This document shows positions 14,921-24,800 of a stretch of 49,345 nucleotides of DNA, piece by piece. Location: positions 1-49,345 of the forward strand of contig JANYCC010000163.1 in the NCBI GenBank assembly GCA_025360495.1. Direction: 5' to 3'. Position numbers and translations under genes: made by a program. Positions within the stretch are counted from its first letter, which is position 1. Every line of letters starts with the position of its first letter. This DNA is from Verrucomicrobiota bacterium (lineage in GTDB: Bacteria > Verrucomicrobiota > Verrucomicrobiia > Limisphaerales > UBA9464). The notes under the pieces were generated by a model that saw nothing but the letters and a program-made list of their open reading frames with translations, was not told the DNA's origin and ran no database searches.

Positions 14921-17326
14921 ATGGGCCGCTTACCCCGACCGCTTCGTTGGATAATCGGGATCGTCGTCGGCACGGTGATCCTCTTGGGACTTGCCGCCCT
15001 CACGTTCCTGCTCACGTTACGCGCCAGCCTCGCCCGCTTGGACGGACCCCTCCCCATCCCGGGTCTCACGGCACCGGTCACCGTCGAACGGGATGACCAG
15101 GGTCTCGTCACCCTTTCCGCCGGTGACCGCGCCGATGCCGCCCGGGCCTTGGGATTCCTCCATGCCCAGGAACGGTTTTTCCAAATGGACCTGCTCCGCC
15201 GTTCCGCGTCCGGAACGCTCGCGGAATTGTTCGGACCCGCCGCCCGGCCGCGGGATCGCAAGGTGCGTCCGTTCCGGGGCCGGTTCCATGCCGCGGCCGC
15301 GCTCGGTCTCCTGCCGCCCGAGGAACACGCGATCCTGGATGCCTACACCGCCGGGGTGAACGCCGGGCTCGATGCACTGGTCGTCCGCCCACCGGAATAC
15401 CTGTTCCTCCGCCAGACACCCGCCCCATGGCAGTCCACCGACACCCTGCTGCTAAGCCTCACCTTCGGCTTCGCCCTGCAGGATGCGGCGGGCGACTTGG
15501 ATCGCCAGCGCGACCTGCTCCTCCGTGCCGTCGGCCCGGCCGCCTATCGATTCTATAATCCCCTAGGTTCGGATTGGGACGCCGCGCTCGACGGTCACGT
15601 CTTCGCCCCGCTACCGATCCCGCGTCCGGACGAATTCAGCGCTCCGGAAGCTCCCAAGGATTCTCCGGGAACCGCCGCCATGGGAATGTCCGACGACGCG
15701 ATGCGCCCCGGGAGCAACGCCTGGGCCCTCGCCGGTCGCCGCACCCGATCCGGATCCGCCCTCATCGCCGACGATATGCATCTGGACTTGGGACTTCCGA
15801 ATGTCTGGTTCCGGGCCGTGTTGAAATGGCGGGACGCCGATGGTCGGCAACACCGGCTCGCCGGGATCACCGTGCCCGGCGCCCCCACCCTGATCGTCGG
15901 CTCCAATGGCGACATCGCGTGGGGGTTCACCAACAGCCAGATCGACACCACCGACGTCATTGATCTCGAACTGGCGCCGGAACATCCCGGGCAATATCGG
16001 ACGCCCGACGGTTGGCGGGATTTTGAGGTTCTCGAGGAAACCCTCCGAGCCGCCGGAGCCCCGGCCGAAACGATGCGCGTGACGAACACGATCTGGGGCC
16101 CGGTCATTCCGGTCGCCGGCGAATCCCGGATGCGCGCCGTGTGCTGGGTGATGGCCCGGCCGGCATCCCTCGCCAGCCGTTTCGTCGATCTTGAGAAGGC
16201 CACGAACGTGACGGCGGCCCTCGACGCGGCGGCGCGGTCCGCCCGTCCGGTCCAAAACTTTGTCGTCGGCGATCGGGCTGGGAACATCGGATGGACGCTG
16301 ATCGGCGCAATTCCCGACCGGTTTGGAACCGATGGAACGAGGCCGGTTTCCTGGGCTGATGGCACGGCGGGTTGGCACGGACTGCTGCCACCCGAACGTC
16401 ATCCGCGGGTCGTGAATCCGGAGTCGGGCCAGATCTGGACGGCCAACCAACGCATCTTGGGTGACGCCGGTTATCTCGCCTTGGGGGACGGCGGCTGGGA
16501 CCTCGGAAGCCGTGCCGCCCAAATTCGCGATGACCTTTCCCCGCTGAAAGCAGCCACACCCGCGGAGATGCTGGCCATTCAACTCGATGACCAGGCCCGA
16601 CTGTTTCAGAACTGGCGGGAAAGGTTGATGCCGGCGCTCGACCGTCTCCGATCCCACGCGGCGGGCACCACCAATGAGGTGGTGTGGGCCTCGGCGCGGC
16701 AAAGGATCTCCGAATGGGACGGCAAGGCCGCGGCGACCAGCACGGCGTTTCCGTTCGTGGCCCGGTTTCGTCGCGAGGCCGTGCGTTTGCTTTTCGAGCC
16801 CGTGCAACAAGCCGTCCGAAAACTCGAACCGAAGGGTGGCTTTTTTCCCAACCAAGCGGAGGCCGTGGTGCAGCGGTTGTTGGCGGATCGTCCCGTGCAT
16901 TTGTTGAACCGGCGATACAGTTCCTATGAGGGACTGCTCGACGAGGCTGCCCGCCGGGCCAACACCGCCGGCGAATTCGTCGGAACACCCACTTGGGGCG
17001 GGTTGAACCGGCTTCAATTGCACCACCCCTTCAGTGAAGTTCTCCCCGCCTTGTCCCGTTGGTTGGATCTCCCGTCGTCCCCGCAGTCGGGTTATGCCAT
17101 GGGGATGCCACGGATTGCCGCACCCCGTTTCGGAGCCAGCGAACGGCTCGGGGTTTCACCGGGTCACGAAGAGGAGGCCTATCTCCACATGCCGGGCGGA
17201 CAGAGCGGCCATTTTCTCTCCCCATACTATGCGGCCGGGCATTCCGACTGGCGGGACGGTGTGCCCACGCCCTTGCTCGGCGGCCCCGTCCGGCATCTTT
17301 TGATCCTTAGTCCAGCGCGGCCCTGA
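14921..17326 (+). CDS. Penicillin acylase family (Ntn hydrolase) protein
   Basis: An 801-aa S45-family N-terminal nucleophile hydrolase precursor. Members cleave amide bonds of beta-lactam side chains, acyl-homoserine lactones or other N-acyl compounds in the periplasm after autocatalytic splitting. An N-terminal hydrophobic segment (about residues 9-31) acts as signal or anchor. The alpha-chain region has ALGFLHAQERFFQMDLLRR, and the GSNAW motif places the catalytic Ser265 at the start of the beta chain, followed by DDMHLDLGLPNVWF. ATG 14921 has GGAG about 10 nt upstream. It follows jag after 79 bp. The substrate cannot be predicted; quorum-signal or cell-wall amide hydrolysis are both possible. 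Confidence 0.92.
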   Translation: MGRLPRPLRWIIGIVVGTVILLGLAALTFLLTLRASLARLDGPLPIPGLTAPVTVERDDQGLVTLSAGDRADAARALGFLHAQERFFQMDLLRRSASGTLAELFGPAARPRDRKVRPFRGRFHAAAALGLLPPEEHAILDAYTAGVNAGLDALVVRPPEYLFLRQTPAPWQSTDTLLLSLTFGFALQDAAGDLDRQRDLLLRAVGPAAYRFYNPLGSDWDAALDGHVFAPLPIPRPDEFSAPEAPKDSPGTAAMGMSDDAMRPGSNAWALAGRRTRSGSALIADDMHLDLGLPNVWFRAVLKWRDADGRQHRLAGITVPGAPTLIVGSNGDIAWGFTNSQIDTTDVIDLELAPEHPGQYRTPDGWRDFEVLEETLRAAGAPAETMRVTNTIWGPVIPVAGESRMRAVCWVMARPASLASRFVDLEKATNVTAALDAAARSARPVQNFVVGDRAGNIGWTLIGAIPDRFGTDGTRPVSWADGTAGWHGLLPPERHPRVVNPESGQIWTANQRILGDAGYLALGDGGWDLGSRAAQIRDDLSPLKAATPAEMLAIQLDDQARLFQNWRERLMPALDRLRSHAAGTTNEVVWASARQRISEWDGKAAATSTAFPFVARFRREAVRLLFEPVQQAVRKLEPKGGFFPNQAEAVVQRLLADRPVHLLNRRYSSYEGLLDEAARRANTAGEFVGTPTWGGLNRLQLHHPFSEVLPALSRWLDLPSSPQSGYAMGMPRIAAPRFGASERLGVSPGHEEEAYLHMPGGQSGHFLSPYYAAGHSDWRDGVPTPLLGGPVRHLLILSPARP

Positions 17327-17348
17327 GGTGAATCGGGTGCCGGCCACG

Positions 17349-17408
17349 GCGCATTCCCATGCGCCACTACGGGCCACTCGCCCCGCGAGGAACGAGTGGG
17401 GGAGGGGT
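17349..17408. repeat. Dispersed palindromic repeat, copy 1
   Basis: Palindrome GGCGCAT-TCCC-ATGCGCC at 17349-17366 is followed by CTCGCCCCGCGAGGAACGAG and a G-rich end. The same order, palindrome then CTCGCCCCGCGAGGAACGAG, is found at 43588-43648. The stem is 7 bp with a 4-nt loop. Confidence 0.75.
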
Positions 17409-17481
17409 CGGCCGGTGGCGAGGTCCTCGTACTCGTGCTTCTCGTCCTCGGCCCTCGTCCCCTCGATCGGCCCTGTGCTTC

Positions 17482-17533
17482 GAGGATGAGACGCGAGGAT
17501 GAGACGCGAGGACGAGACGCGAGGACGATTAGA
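17482..17533 (+). repeat. 13-bp tandem repeat (GAGGATGAGACGC)
   Basis: Four units start at 17482, 17495, 17508 and 17521. The first two are identical, the third changes T to C and the fourth is incomplete. It lies between two palindromic repeats and has no coding signal. Confidence 0.85.
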
Positions 17534-17540
17534 CGGCTTG

Positions 17541-17624
17541 CGGGGCCTCCTCTTCCCGGCCCTCCTCTTTCGTGCCCCAGGAAGACTCGGAGACGGGACC
17601 AGCCACGGCGCATTCCCATGCGCC
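17541..17624. repeat. Dispersed palindromic repeat, copy 2
   Basis: A C/T-rich left part (CTCCTCTTTCGT, CAGGAAGACTCGGAGAC) is followed by GGCGCATTCCCATGCGCC at 17607-17624. The copy near 43520-43648 has a similar C/T-rich left part, CAGGAAGAGAGGGAGAC and the palindrome, so these are members of one family. This copy lacks the GAGGAACGAG right part. Confidence 0.65.
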
Positions 17625-17684
17625 GCCACTGCAGAGGATCAATTCCGGCTTCGCAGCGGGGCGGCCGATCCTGATACTCCGCCC

Positions 17685-18719
17685 ATGATCAACGTGGGTC
17701 TCATCGGCACCGGCTTCATGGCCCTGGCCCATCTCAAGGCCTATCAAAAGGTCCCGGGCGCCCGGATTGTCGCGCTGTGCAACCCCAGCGGACGGCATCT
17801 GGACGGCGATTTTTCCCAAGTCGCGGGCAACGTGGGCGACCAGAACCCGCTCCGCCTCGACATGACCGTGGTGAGACCCTACCACCATGTCGCCGACCTG
17901 CTGGCGGACCCCGAGGTCCAGGCCGTGGATATCTGCACCCCAACCCGAAGCCATGTGGATCTGGCCCTCGCCGCCCTCGCCGCGGGTCGTCATGTTCTGG
18001 TTGAAAAACCCCTCGCGCGCCACACCGCTGGCGCCCGCCGGATTGTCGAGGCCGCCGCCATCGCCGCCGGTCGCGGCATTTTCCTGATGCCGGCCATGTG
18101 CATCCGCTTCTGGCCGGAATACGCCTGGGTCCGTCAGGCGATCCGGGCCGGGACCTACGGACGGGTCTTGGACGCCCGTTTCCGTCGGGTCGCCCAACCC
18201 CCCGCCTGGGGCCGGCAACATTTCCTCCAAGGCAATGACTCCGGCGGGGCCCTGCTCGACCTGCACATCCATGACACCGACTTCATCCAGCATTGCTTTG
18301 GTCGCCCGCAAGCGGTGACCTCGTCGGGCTACAGCCGGGTCAGCGGGGCGATTGACCACGTCTGCACGCTCTACCGGTATCCCGGCGGACCGGTGGTGAC
18401 TGCCGAGGGATCATGGAGCATGGCCGTCGGATTCGGATTCAACATGGCGTTCACCGTCAACTTTGAACAGGCCACCGTGGACTATGACCTGGCCCGCGGT
18501 GCCGATGCCTTGCGCCTCTTCGTCCCGGGCGCGCCCGCCACGACCCTCCGACCCGACGGGGGCGATGGCTATGTGGGTGAAATCAGGCATTTCGTCGAAT
18601 CCATCCGGACCGGACGCGCCCCGGAAACCGTCACTCCTCACGACGCCCTGAGTGCGGTGGAGATCTGTGAGGCGGAAGAGGCCTCCATTCTTCGCGGCGA
18701 AACCATGATGCTCCCATGA
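17685..18719 (+). CDS. Gfo/Idh/MocA family oxidoreductase
   Basis: A 344-aa NAD(P)-dependent oxidoreductase acting on sugars or cyclitols. The N-terminal Rossmann motif is GLIGTGFMALAHLKAY. VDICTPTRSHVDLALAALAAGRHVLVEKPLA carries the family EKP motif, whose Lys is catalytic, and the C-terminal domain has GGALLDLHIHDTDFIQHCFG with the conserved D and H. ATG 17685 gives the canonical start; the track adds 62 codons of repeat DNA. The stop overlaps the following HAD gene by ATGA, so the two are likely translationally coupled and may act on the same carbohydrate. The substrate is unknown. Confidence 0.95.
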   Translation: MINVGLIGTGFMALAHLKAYQKVPGARIVALCNPSGRHLDGDFSQVAGNVGDQNPLRLDMTVVRPYHHVADLLADPEVQAVDICTPTRSHVDLALAALAAGRHVLVEKPLARHTAGARRIVEAAAIAAGRGIFLMPAMCIRFWPEYAWVRQAIRAGTYGRVLDARFRRVAQPPAWGRQHFLQGNDSGGALLDLHIHDTDFIQHCFGRPQAVTSSGYSRVSGAIDHVCTLYRYPGGPVVTAEGSWSMAVGFGFNMAFTVNFEQATVDYDLARGADALRLFVPGAPATTLRPDGGDGYVGEIRHFVESIRTGRAPETVTPHDALSAVEICEAEEASILRGETMMLP

Positions 18720-19540
18720 ATGACCCCATCACGATCCGCGCCGGATTCAGTCCGCCGGCCCGGGTGACCGACGTCGTGTTCGACTGGGACGGGACCCTCT
18801 CTTATATCCGGGCGGGTTGGGGCGAGGTGATGCAGGCGCTGTTTCTCACCCATCTCCCGGCCGTCGCCGGCGAAGACCTGGAAAGCCGGCGCCGGTTGGC
18901 CCATGACGACATCTGGCGTCTCAATGGCAAACCGACCATCCATCAGATGCAATGCCTCGCCGAACGGGTCACTGATCGGGGCGGTCGCGCCCTGTCCCCG
19001 GGCGATTACCTCGACTTATATGCCCGGGCGCTCGGTCGGGTGGTGGGGGCGCGCTTGGATGATGTCCGGAGCGGGTTGGCGACGGCGGATGACTTCATGC
19101 CGCCGGGCACCCGCACCCTGCTGCAGTCCCTGCTTCAGCAGGGGGTGCGACTCCATGTGGCGAGTGGCACCGAACAACATCATGTCATCGCGGAAGCCGA
19201 AGCCCTCGGGGTGGCACCTTGGTTTGAAGGGCGGATCCATGGCCCGCTGACCGCCGACGATCGCAATTACAGCAAACGCGGCATCATGGAAGCCGTGCTC
19301 GACCAGCAGCGCATCCTTCCTGCGCAATTGGCGGTATTTGGGGACGGGCAGGTGGAGATCGAGCAGGCCCGATCGCTGGGGGCCACCGCCATCGCCGTGG
19401 CCACCGACGAGGAGATCTTCGGCTCGGGTCGGATCGATCCCTTCAAACAGGCGCGACTCAGTGCGGTGGGTGCCGATGCCGTGATCCCGGATTACCGCAA
19501 TCTACCCGGATTGCTGGCGTTGCTGGGAATCACGCCGTGA
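18716..19540 (+). CDS. HAD-superfamily hydrolase (phosphatase-like)
   Basis: A 274-aa haloacid dehalogenase-like hydrolase, probably a small-molecule or sugar-phosphate phosphatase. Motif I is VVFDWDGTLSY with nucleophile Asp23 and acid Asp25. A cap domain follows, and motif II is LHVASGT (Ser/Thr). Motif III is probably in KRGIMEAV, and motif IV is VFGDGQVEIEQA, where Glu replaces the more usual second Asp. It overlaps the Gfo/Idh/MocA gene by 4 nt, suggesting a shared pathway. Its stop is one base from the convergent GloVer gene stop. Phosphoglycolate phosphatase-like subfamily is likely, but the substrate is unknown. Confidence 0.9.
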   Translation: MNDPITIRAGFSPPARVTDVVFDWDGTLSYIRAGWGEVMQALFLTHLPAVAGEDLESRRRLAHDDIWRLNGKPTIHQMQCLAERVTDRGGRALSPGDYLDLYARALGRVVGARLDDVRSGLATADDFMPPGTRTLLQSLLQQGVRLHVASGTEQHHVIAEAEALGVAPWFEGRIHGPLTADDRNYSKRGIMEAVLDQQRILPAQLAVFGDGQVEIEQARSLGATAIAVATDEEIFGSGRIDPFKQARLSAVGADAVIPDYRNLPGLLALLGITP

Positions 19541-19541
19541 A

Positions 19542-20969
19542 TCACCGGGTCAACCGGTAGAGATCCTGTGCACCGGAGATCGGATGGACGACCGTGTTCT
19601 TCCCGTTGACGACGATCGGGTCCGGCGAAACGGTGGTCCAGACACCGGGCGGCACCATGTCGGTGGTGGATTGCAGGAAGAATCCCGCTGAATTGCCCGG
19701 CCACGACACGATCACTTCCGCTCCCGAGCGATTGATGGACAACGCCGGCGGCGGCGGCAACGCGACACTGAACAGGGTGCCATAGCCCGAACTCCCGCCA
19801 TTACCCGCCGTCCCGTATAGGATGTTGCCCACCAGGACCAATCCCGCCTGAGGGCCATACCCGTCCCCATTTGTCGCGGGGAACGACCCGGATGCCGCGG
19901 TGAAGCTATGCAAGATGGCGAAAGCCCCGCCGTGGGTGTTGACGGCGAAGACCGAACCGTGGCCCGAACCACCGCCCTCGGACGCGGTCCCGTACAGGGT
20001 GGATCCCGACAGGACCAATCCGGCCCTCGGACCGGCTCCATCGCCGCCGACGAAAGCATGCAAGGTCCTGAAATCTGTCCCGTCAACCTGGACCGAGAAC
20101 ACCGTGCCCTTACCCGGATCGCCCCCCCCGAGGGCCGTCCCATAAAGGGTGTTTCCCGCCAGTATCAAACCGGCGGACGGAGTGACCCCATCGCCATTTC
20201 CCGTGAAATCATGCAGGATGGCAAAACCAGAGCCATCGGCATTGACCTTGAACACCGTGCCACCCCCCGACAATCCGCCCCGGGTTGCCGTCCCGTACAG
20301 GACGTTGTCCGAAAGGACCAATCCGGCCTGCGGCGACACCCCGTCGCTGCCGCCGGAGAATTGGTGCAGGGTCTCGAAGCCGGTGCCGTCGGTGTTGAGA
20401 GTGAACAACGCGCCTTTGTCGGAGGTGCCGCCCCCATTGGCCGTCCCGTACAGGGTGTGATCCGCAACCACCAACCCGGCCTGCGGCCAGGCCCCATCCC
20501 CGTTGGTATAATCCGGGGCACCGGAGTTGGCCGTGAAGCTGTGGAGATTCTTGAAACCGCTCCCGCTGATGTTCACGGAAAACACCGAGCCATTCCCCGA
20601 ATCGCCTCCGGAAAACGCCGTCCCATAAAGGATGTTGTCCGACAACACCAATCCGGCCACGGGATTGGCACCGTCGCCATTGGCAAAGGAAGGGGCGGGG
20701 TTTGCCGTGAAATGATGGAGGATGGCGAAACCGGTGCCGTTGGTGGTGATTTTGAACAACGTGCCCTTGCCCGCAGTGCCTCCCTGAATCGTCGTTCCGT
20801 AGAGGGCATTGCCCGATGAAATCAATCCCGCCCGTGGAAATCCCCCTCCACTGCCGCCGGTGAAACTGTGCAGATTCTTATAGGTCTGGGCCGCGGCCCG
20901 ATCCCACGGCAGGAGGCCGAGACCGGCGATCAGCAGGGGCAGGAGGAATGAACGGACGGGATGGGTCAT
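19542..20969 (-). CDS. Secreted GloVer-repeat protein
   Basis: A 475-aa exported protein built from GloVer tandem repeats (named for Gloeobacter and Verrucomicrobia), which are expected to form a beta-propeller-like fold. I start at ATG 20969, which creates a signal peptide (MTHPVRSFLLPLLIAGLGLL, ending near AAA-Q), not at the track start 93 codons earlier. About eight units of ~45-50 aa repeat the pattern GLVLSDNVLYGTATRGG, then GTVFKVNADGSGF and ILHDFTGN. The C-terminus after the repeats (PPPPALSINRSGAEVIVSWP) looks like a Fn3-like or anchor segment ending in DLYRLTR. It lies downstream of the ECF sigma and kinase genes on the same strand. The function is unknown. Confidence 0.92.
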   Translation of the reverse strand: MTHPVRSFLLPLLIAGLGLLPWDRAAAQTYKNLHSFTGGSGGGFPRAGLISSGNALYGTTIQGGTAGKGTLFKITTNGTGFAILHHFTANPAPSFANGDGANPVAGLVLSDNILYGTAFSGGDSGNGSVFSVNISGSGFKNLHSFTANSGAPDYTNGDGAWPQAGLVVADHTLYGTANGGGTSDKGALFTLNTDGTGFETLHQFSGGSDGVSPQAGLVLSDNVLYGTATRGGLSGGGTVFKVNADGSGFAILHDFTGNGDGVTPSAGLILAGNTLYGTALGGGDPGKGTVFSVQVDGTDFRTLHAFVGGDGAGPRAGLVLSGSTLYGTASEGGGSGHGSVFAVNTHGGAFAILHSFTAASGSFPATNGDGYGPQAGLVLVGNILYGTAGNGGSSGYGTLFSVALPPPPALSINRSGAEVIVSWPGNSAGFFLQSTTDMVPPGVWTTVSPDPIVVNGKNTVVHPISGAQDLYRLTR

Positions 20970-21244
20970 GCCACGACCCCGGGACGGTCCGGTGGGACTG
21001 GTGGGGTGGTGGACGGCACCGGCTGCCGCGCCGCTGTCGAAAAGGGGTTTCATGTTTTTTTGACGCCGGAATTCCAAGGGCCGTGGTCCCGGGGCCGCGG
21101 CATTCCCTGTCGATTGCCGCCCCGCCCCGAACGCACCCTTCCCCAGCCAGTGCGGAATTCCCGTCCCCAAGGCGCCAAATGATTTCAGAAACCTTTCCGG
21201 ACGGTGCCCGGCGACGCGTGCCCAGCCCGACCCCGCACCCGCGG
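20970..21244. other. Spacer upstream of GloVer gene
   Basis: This 275-bp region separates the GloVer start from the sigma factor stop. A T-run with TTTTTTTGACGCCGG sits near 21054-21068 on the plus strand. It may hold the GloVer promoter on the minus strand, but I could not define -35/-10 boxes. The extended ORF readings across it have no family similarity. Confidence 0.4.
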
Positions 21245-21835
21245 TCACGCCCGTTCCATCTCATGCCGCAGCCAGGCCTTGGCATAAGCCCATTGGCGCA
21301 TGGCCGTCCGCTCCGAGATGCCCAGGATTCCCGCCGACTCCTCAATGCTCAACCCGACGAAATACCGCAGCTTGACCAACTCCGCCTTTTCCGGGTCTTC
21401 GGCGGCAAACTTCCCGAGGGCCTCATGGACCGCGAGGACTTCGTCATCACTCACCGGGGCGACGATCTCCACCTCCGCCACATCGACCCGCTCCTGTCCG
21501 CCCCCGTGGCGCCGGGCCTGTCGGCGCCGGGCGCGATCAATCAGGATGCGGCGCATCGCCTCGGAGGCTGCGCCAAAGAAGTGCGCACGGCTTTTCCAGT
21601 GCGGCGGCGGGTCACCCGCAACCCCCGCGACCCGCAGCCAGGCGTCGTGCACCAGCGCCGTGGCCTGAAGCGTCTGACCCGGCGCCTCCAACGCCATCCT
21701 CGAAGCCGCCAACTGGCGGAGCTCGGTGTAAACGAGCGCCAGCAACTCTTCACCGCCATGCCCGTCACTGCTGGCGATCCCGTCCAGAATGCGGACCAGG
21801 TCGTGAGGCGGGACATGGGGATGAGGATCACTCAT
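21245..21835 (-). CDS. ECF-type RNA polymerase sigma factor
   Basis: A 196-aa ECF sigma factor of the TIGR02999-like group common in Planctomycetes and Verrucomicrobia. Region 2 is seen in ELLALVYTELRQLAASRM, TALVHDAWLRV and HFFGAASEAMRRILIDRARRR. Region 4 has ELVKLRYFVGLSIEESAGILGISERTAMRQWAYAKAWL, the helix-turn-helix that reads the -35 element. No anti-sigma gene is adjacent; instead the large Ser/Thr kinase ends 42 bp upstream on the same strand, so control may be by phosphorylation, as proposed for other kinase-linked ECF groups. The downstream GloVer gene is a possible target. Confidence 0.94.
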   Translation of the reverse strand: MSDPHPHVPPHDLVRILDGIASSDGHGGEELLALVYTELRQLAASRMALEAPGQTLQATALVHDAWLRVAGVAGDPPPHWKSRAHFFGAASEAMRRILIDRARRRQARRHGGGQERVDVAEVEIVAPVSDDEVLAVHEALGKFAAEDPEKAELVKLRYFVGLSIEESAGILGISERTAMRQWAYAKAWLRHEMERA

Positions 21836-21877
21836 TCAGCGGTTCTTTCCAAGGCAACGGGCCGTGACTTTTCCCCG

Positions 21878-24800
21878 TCATTTTACTCCCATTTCAAGGG
21901 CCGGACCCCCGATCAACTTTTCTGCCTCTTGCAGGAGCAGCCTGGCAACCAGCCAGTCCGGGTCGCCCGCTTTCCCGCGCCACTGGGGCAGGATCTGTTG
22001 GCGGGCCTCCTGGAGCCCGGCCCGCGCACCCTCCCGATCATTCTGTTGGTGGCGGATCATCGCGAACAGGACCGAAGCCGCGGCTTTCGACGGCGGCCAC
22101 GGAATGTCCATCCGGTTCAACTGCTCCGCTGCCCGGGCCCAGTGTCCCGCACGATATTCGTTCAGTCCAGAGGTCAGAAAAAACCAGTGACGAAGGTCTG
22201 CGTCCCCTTCCAAGCCGCGGGCACTTTCAATGATGGCGGCAATGTCCGCGGCGGCGACTCCGGAATCGGGAGCCAGGAGACAGACCTTGGCCGTGCTGTC
22301 GGCCTCGTTCACCACTCCCGTATCCTTGAAGCGTTTCACCATCGCCGCGCAGGTCGCCCGGTAGCGCGGGTGATCCCGCCCCGCAACTTCCACGGCGGCC
22401 AAAAGGAACCAGACCATCCGCTCGTCCAAAGACCGACCTTCCCGCAGGCGTTCCTCCAAGGAATCCGCCGCTTCGGCAAATCTCCCTTCCTCGGCCAGTT
22501 TTTCCGCCGAGAGCGGTTGTTTCCAAAACTGCGCTGAGGACATCGAGGGCAACTGCTCGGTGCCGTCGAACTCAAAGGACAGGTACTTCAGCTTCGGCAG
22601 ATTGCGCAGGGCTTCCAAGTTGAGCGGGTCCGGTGGCAGGGTGATGCGTTCGAGGGTCGGAATCTCGGCCAGCACACCCACGTTCATGCCCGCGGCACCG
22701 CCGTCCAGGAAAAGGCTGGTGAGGGGCAGGCCTATGAGTGGGCGCACGTCGGTCACCTTCCCATTTTGAACACTGAGGAACCGGAGCGGCATTCCCTCCA
22801 GCGGGGTCAGGTCCGCGACTTTCGTGTTGGACAGCACGAGCACTGAAATGGGTGCTCCCGTCAGGCAGGTGAGGTCGCTCACGGCCTGATCCTGAATCGT
22901 GACGGACCACGTGCCATCCGGGAATGTCCGGTCCAGCGTGACCCTGCCTCCCGCCTTTCGCAACGGACCGAGGAACCGTGCCTGCCGGTCCCATTCCCGC
23001 CAAAACCGGTCTTTCGGACGAACGAGTTTGAGGGAACCCGGACCCGACGGGCGAACGGAATCGAGCTGCCGGATTCCCGGGTGCGTCCTCAGTGCGGAAA
23101 TGGCGGCATATTCCGCCTCCGGCAGGTTGGGGGAACCGATGGGAAGCACCAACACCTCCAGCGTTGGAAGGCGGGAGAGCACGGAGAAACCGGATGATTG
23201 GTCACACCCGTGCAGGCTGAGTTCCCGGAGCGGCATCTTGAGCAGGAAACCAAGATCCCGGACATAGGGTGCGTCCTGGATCGACAGTGTTTCCAATGGC
23301 AGGTCCGCAAGCGGGCTGAGGTCCTTGGCCAGAACCGCGGTCGCGAAGAGCTTTCTCAACTTCGTTTCTGACAGCGCGGAGAGATCATTGATGGGCAAAT
23401 ACTCAATGGCCAGGACTTCCAATGGCATGCCCCGGAGAGGGGCCAGATCCGCCACCCCGGTTCCGCCGATGGACAACTCCTTCAATGGCAAACCGTGCAG
23501 GGCCGCAAGATTGGTGATCTTGGTGCCGGTCGCGTACAGCCTCTCGAGGCCCGAAAGGCTCATCAGTGGCGACAAATCCGAGAGATGCGTCCTCCGCACC
23601 GAGAGTTCCTTCAGTGGCATCCCGTGCAACGGACCGAGTTCCTCGATGCCCACGCACTCATCGCAGTTCAGCACCCCGAGCGGCATTCCTGCGAGCGGGC
23701 GAAGATCCGTGATCTTCGTTTCGCTCAGGTCCAGGGCGAGCAGCCCGTCCGACCGCATCGTGAGGCGGTTTTCGAGCGGCGTCTCCGGCGGGATCGGCAA
23801 TGTTTTGAGCCGTTCCAGCCAGTAGGCCAGGAGGACTTTCTTTTCCTCGTTCAAAAGCCTGCCCACCCGCATGAGTTCGGCCGCGGACCGATGTTCCGTC
23901 TGCATCGCGACGAAGAGCTCGCCCAGGTTTTCACGCGCCAGCGCCCGCGGATCGGCAGATGCCGCGAGCAGCCTGTCGCACAGTGCCGCATTGGATTTGG
24001 CGCGCAGGTCGTCCGGTGCCAGCACCAGCACCGCCCGGTAGGCCGCTGCGGCTTCTGCCAACCGGAGTTGGCATTGTAACAGGTCGGCTTTGGCCCCCAG
24101 GTATTCGGCAGAATCCGGCCGGAGCTTCAGGGCATAGTCCAGCTTGTCGATGGCCCCGTCGAATTGCTCCCGGGCCACCAATGTCCGCGCCAATTCGGCG
24201 AAGGCCGGTGCGGTCGCCCGTAAATCCTCCAGGACCGCGCGGGTGCGTCTCTCGGCCGTCACGGCCCGCTCCGCCTCAGATCGCGCCCGTGTCGCCTGAT
24301 GCTCGGCCCGGGCCGCCTGCCAGACACTCGCCGTCAGCCCGACCACCAGCGCCGCCGCCACGGCCACCGCCGCCGAAACGGAAAACTTGTTTCGCCGCGC
24401 CAGGCGTTGAAAGCGATAGAGCCGGCTGGCAGGTCGGGCCAGGACCGGCTCGTCGTCCAGATGCCGCTGGAGGTCCATGGCCAGCTCATTGGCAGTCTCA
24501 TACCGCCGGGTCCGGTCCTTCTCGAGCGCCTTCATCACAATCCAGTCCAGGTCGCCCCGGAGGGTGCTGATGAGTTTCACGCCGTCGAGGCGACGGCACC
24601 GGGCCAGTTTCGTCCGCACATCGGCCCCCAGGGTGCTGAGAAACGTGGAGGGCCTTTGGGGTTCCCGCTCCCGGATCACCCGACGCATCTCATCATATCC
24701 AGCCTTCAGGAATTCCTGGGGATCAAAGGGCGTCCGGCCCGCAAGCAACTCATAGAGGAGCACGCCCAGGCTGTAGATGTCACTGCGGGTGTCGAGATCG

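Larger units (their letters stand above)
17327..17684. other. Repeat-rich spacer before Gfo/Idh/MocA gene
   Basis: A 358-bp region with no supported gene. It holds two copies of the palindrome GGCGCATTCCCATGCGCC (17349-17366 and 17607-17624), a 13-bp tandem array (17482-17533) and a stretch, CTCGCCCCGCGAGGAACGAG, that recurs near 43617. The track ORFs here are low-complexity artefacts. No clear promoter was seen. Confidence 0.7.

Noticed and set aside
20948-22537. 529-aa plus-strand ORF
   Set aside because: Antisense to the sigma factor and kinase C-terminus and crosses their gap, so it is not a real gene.
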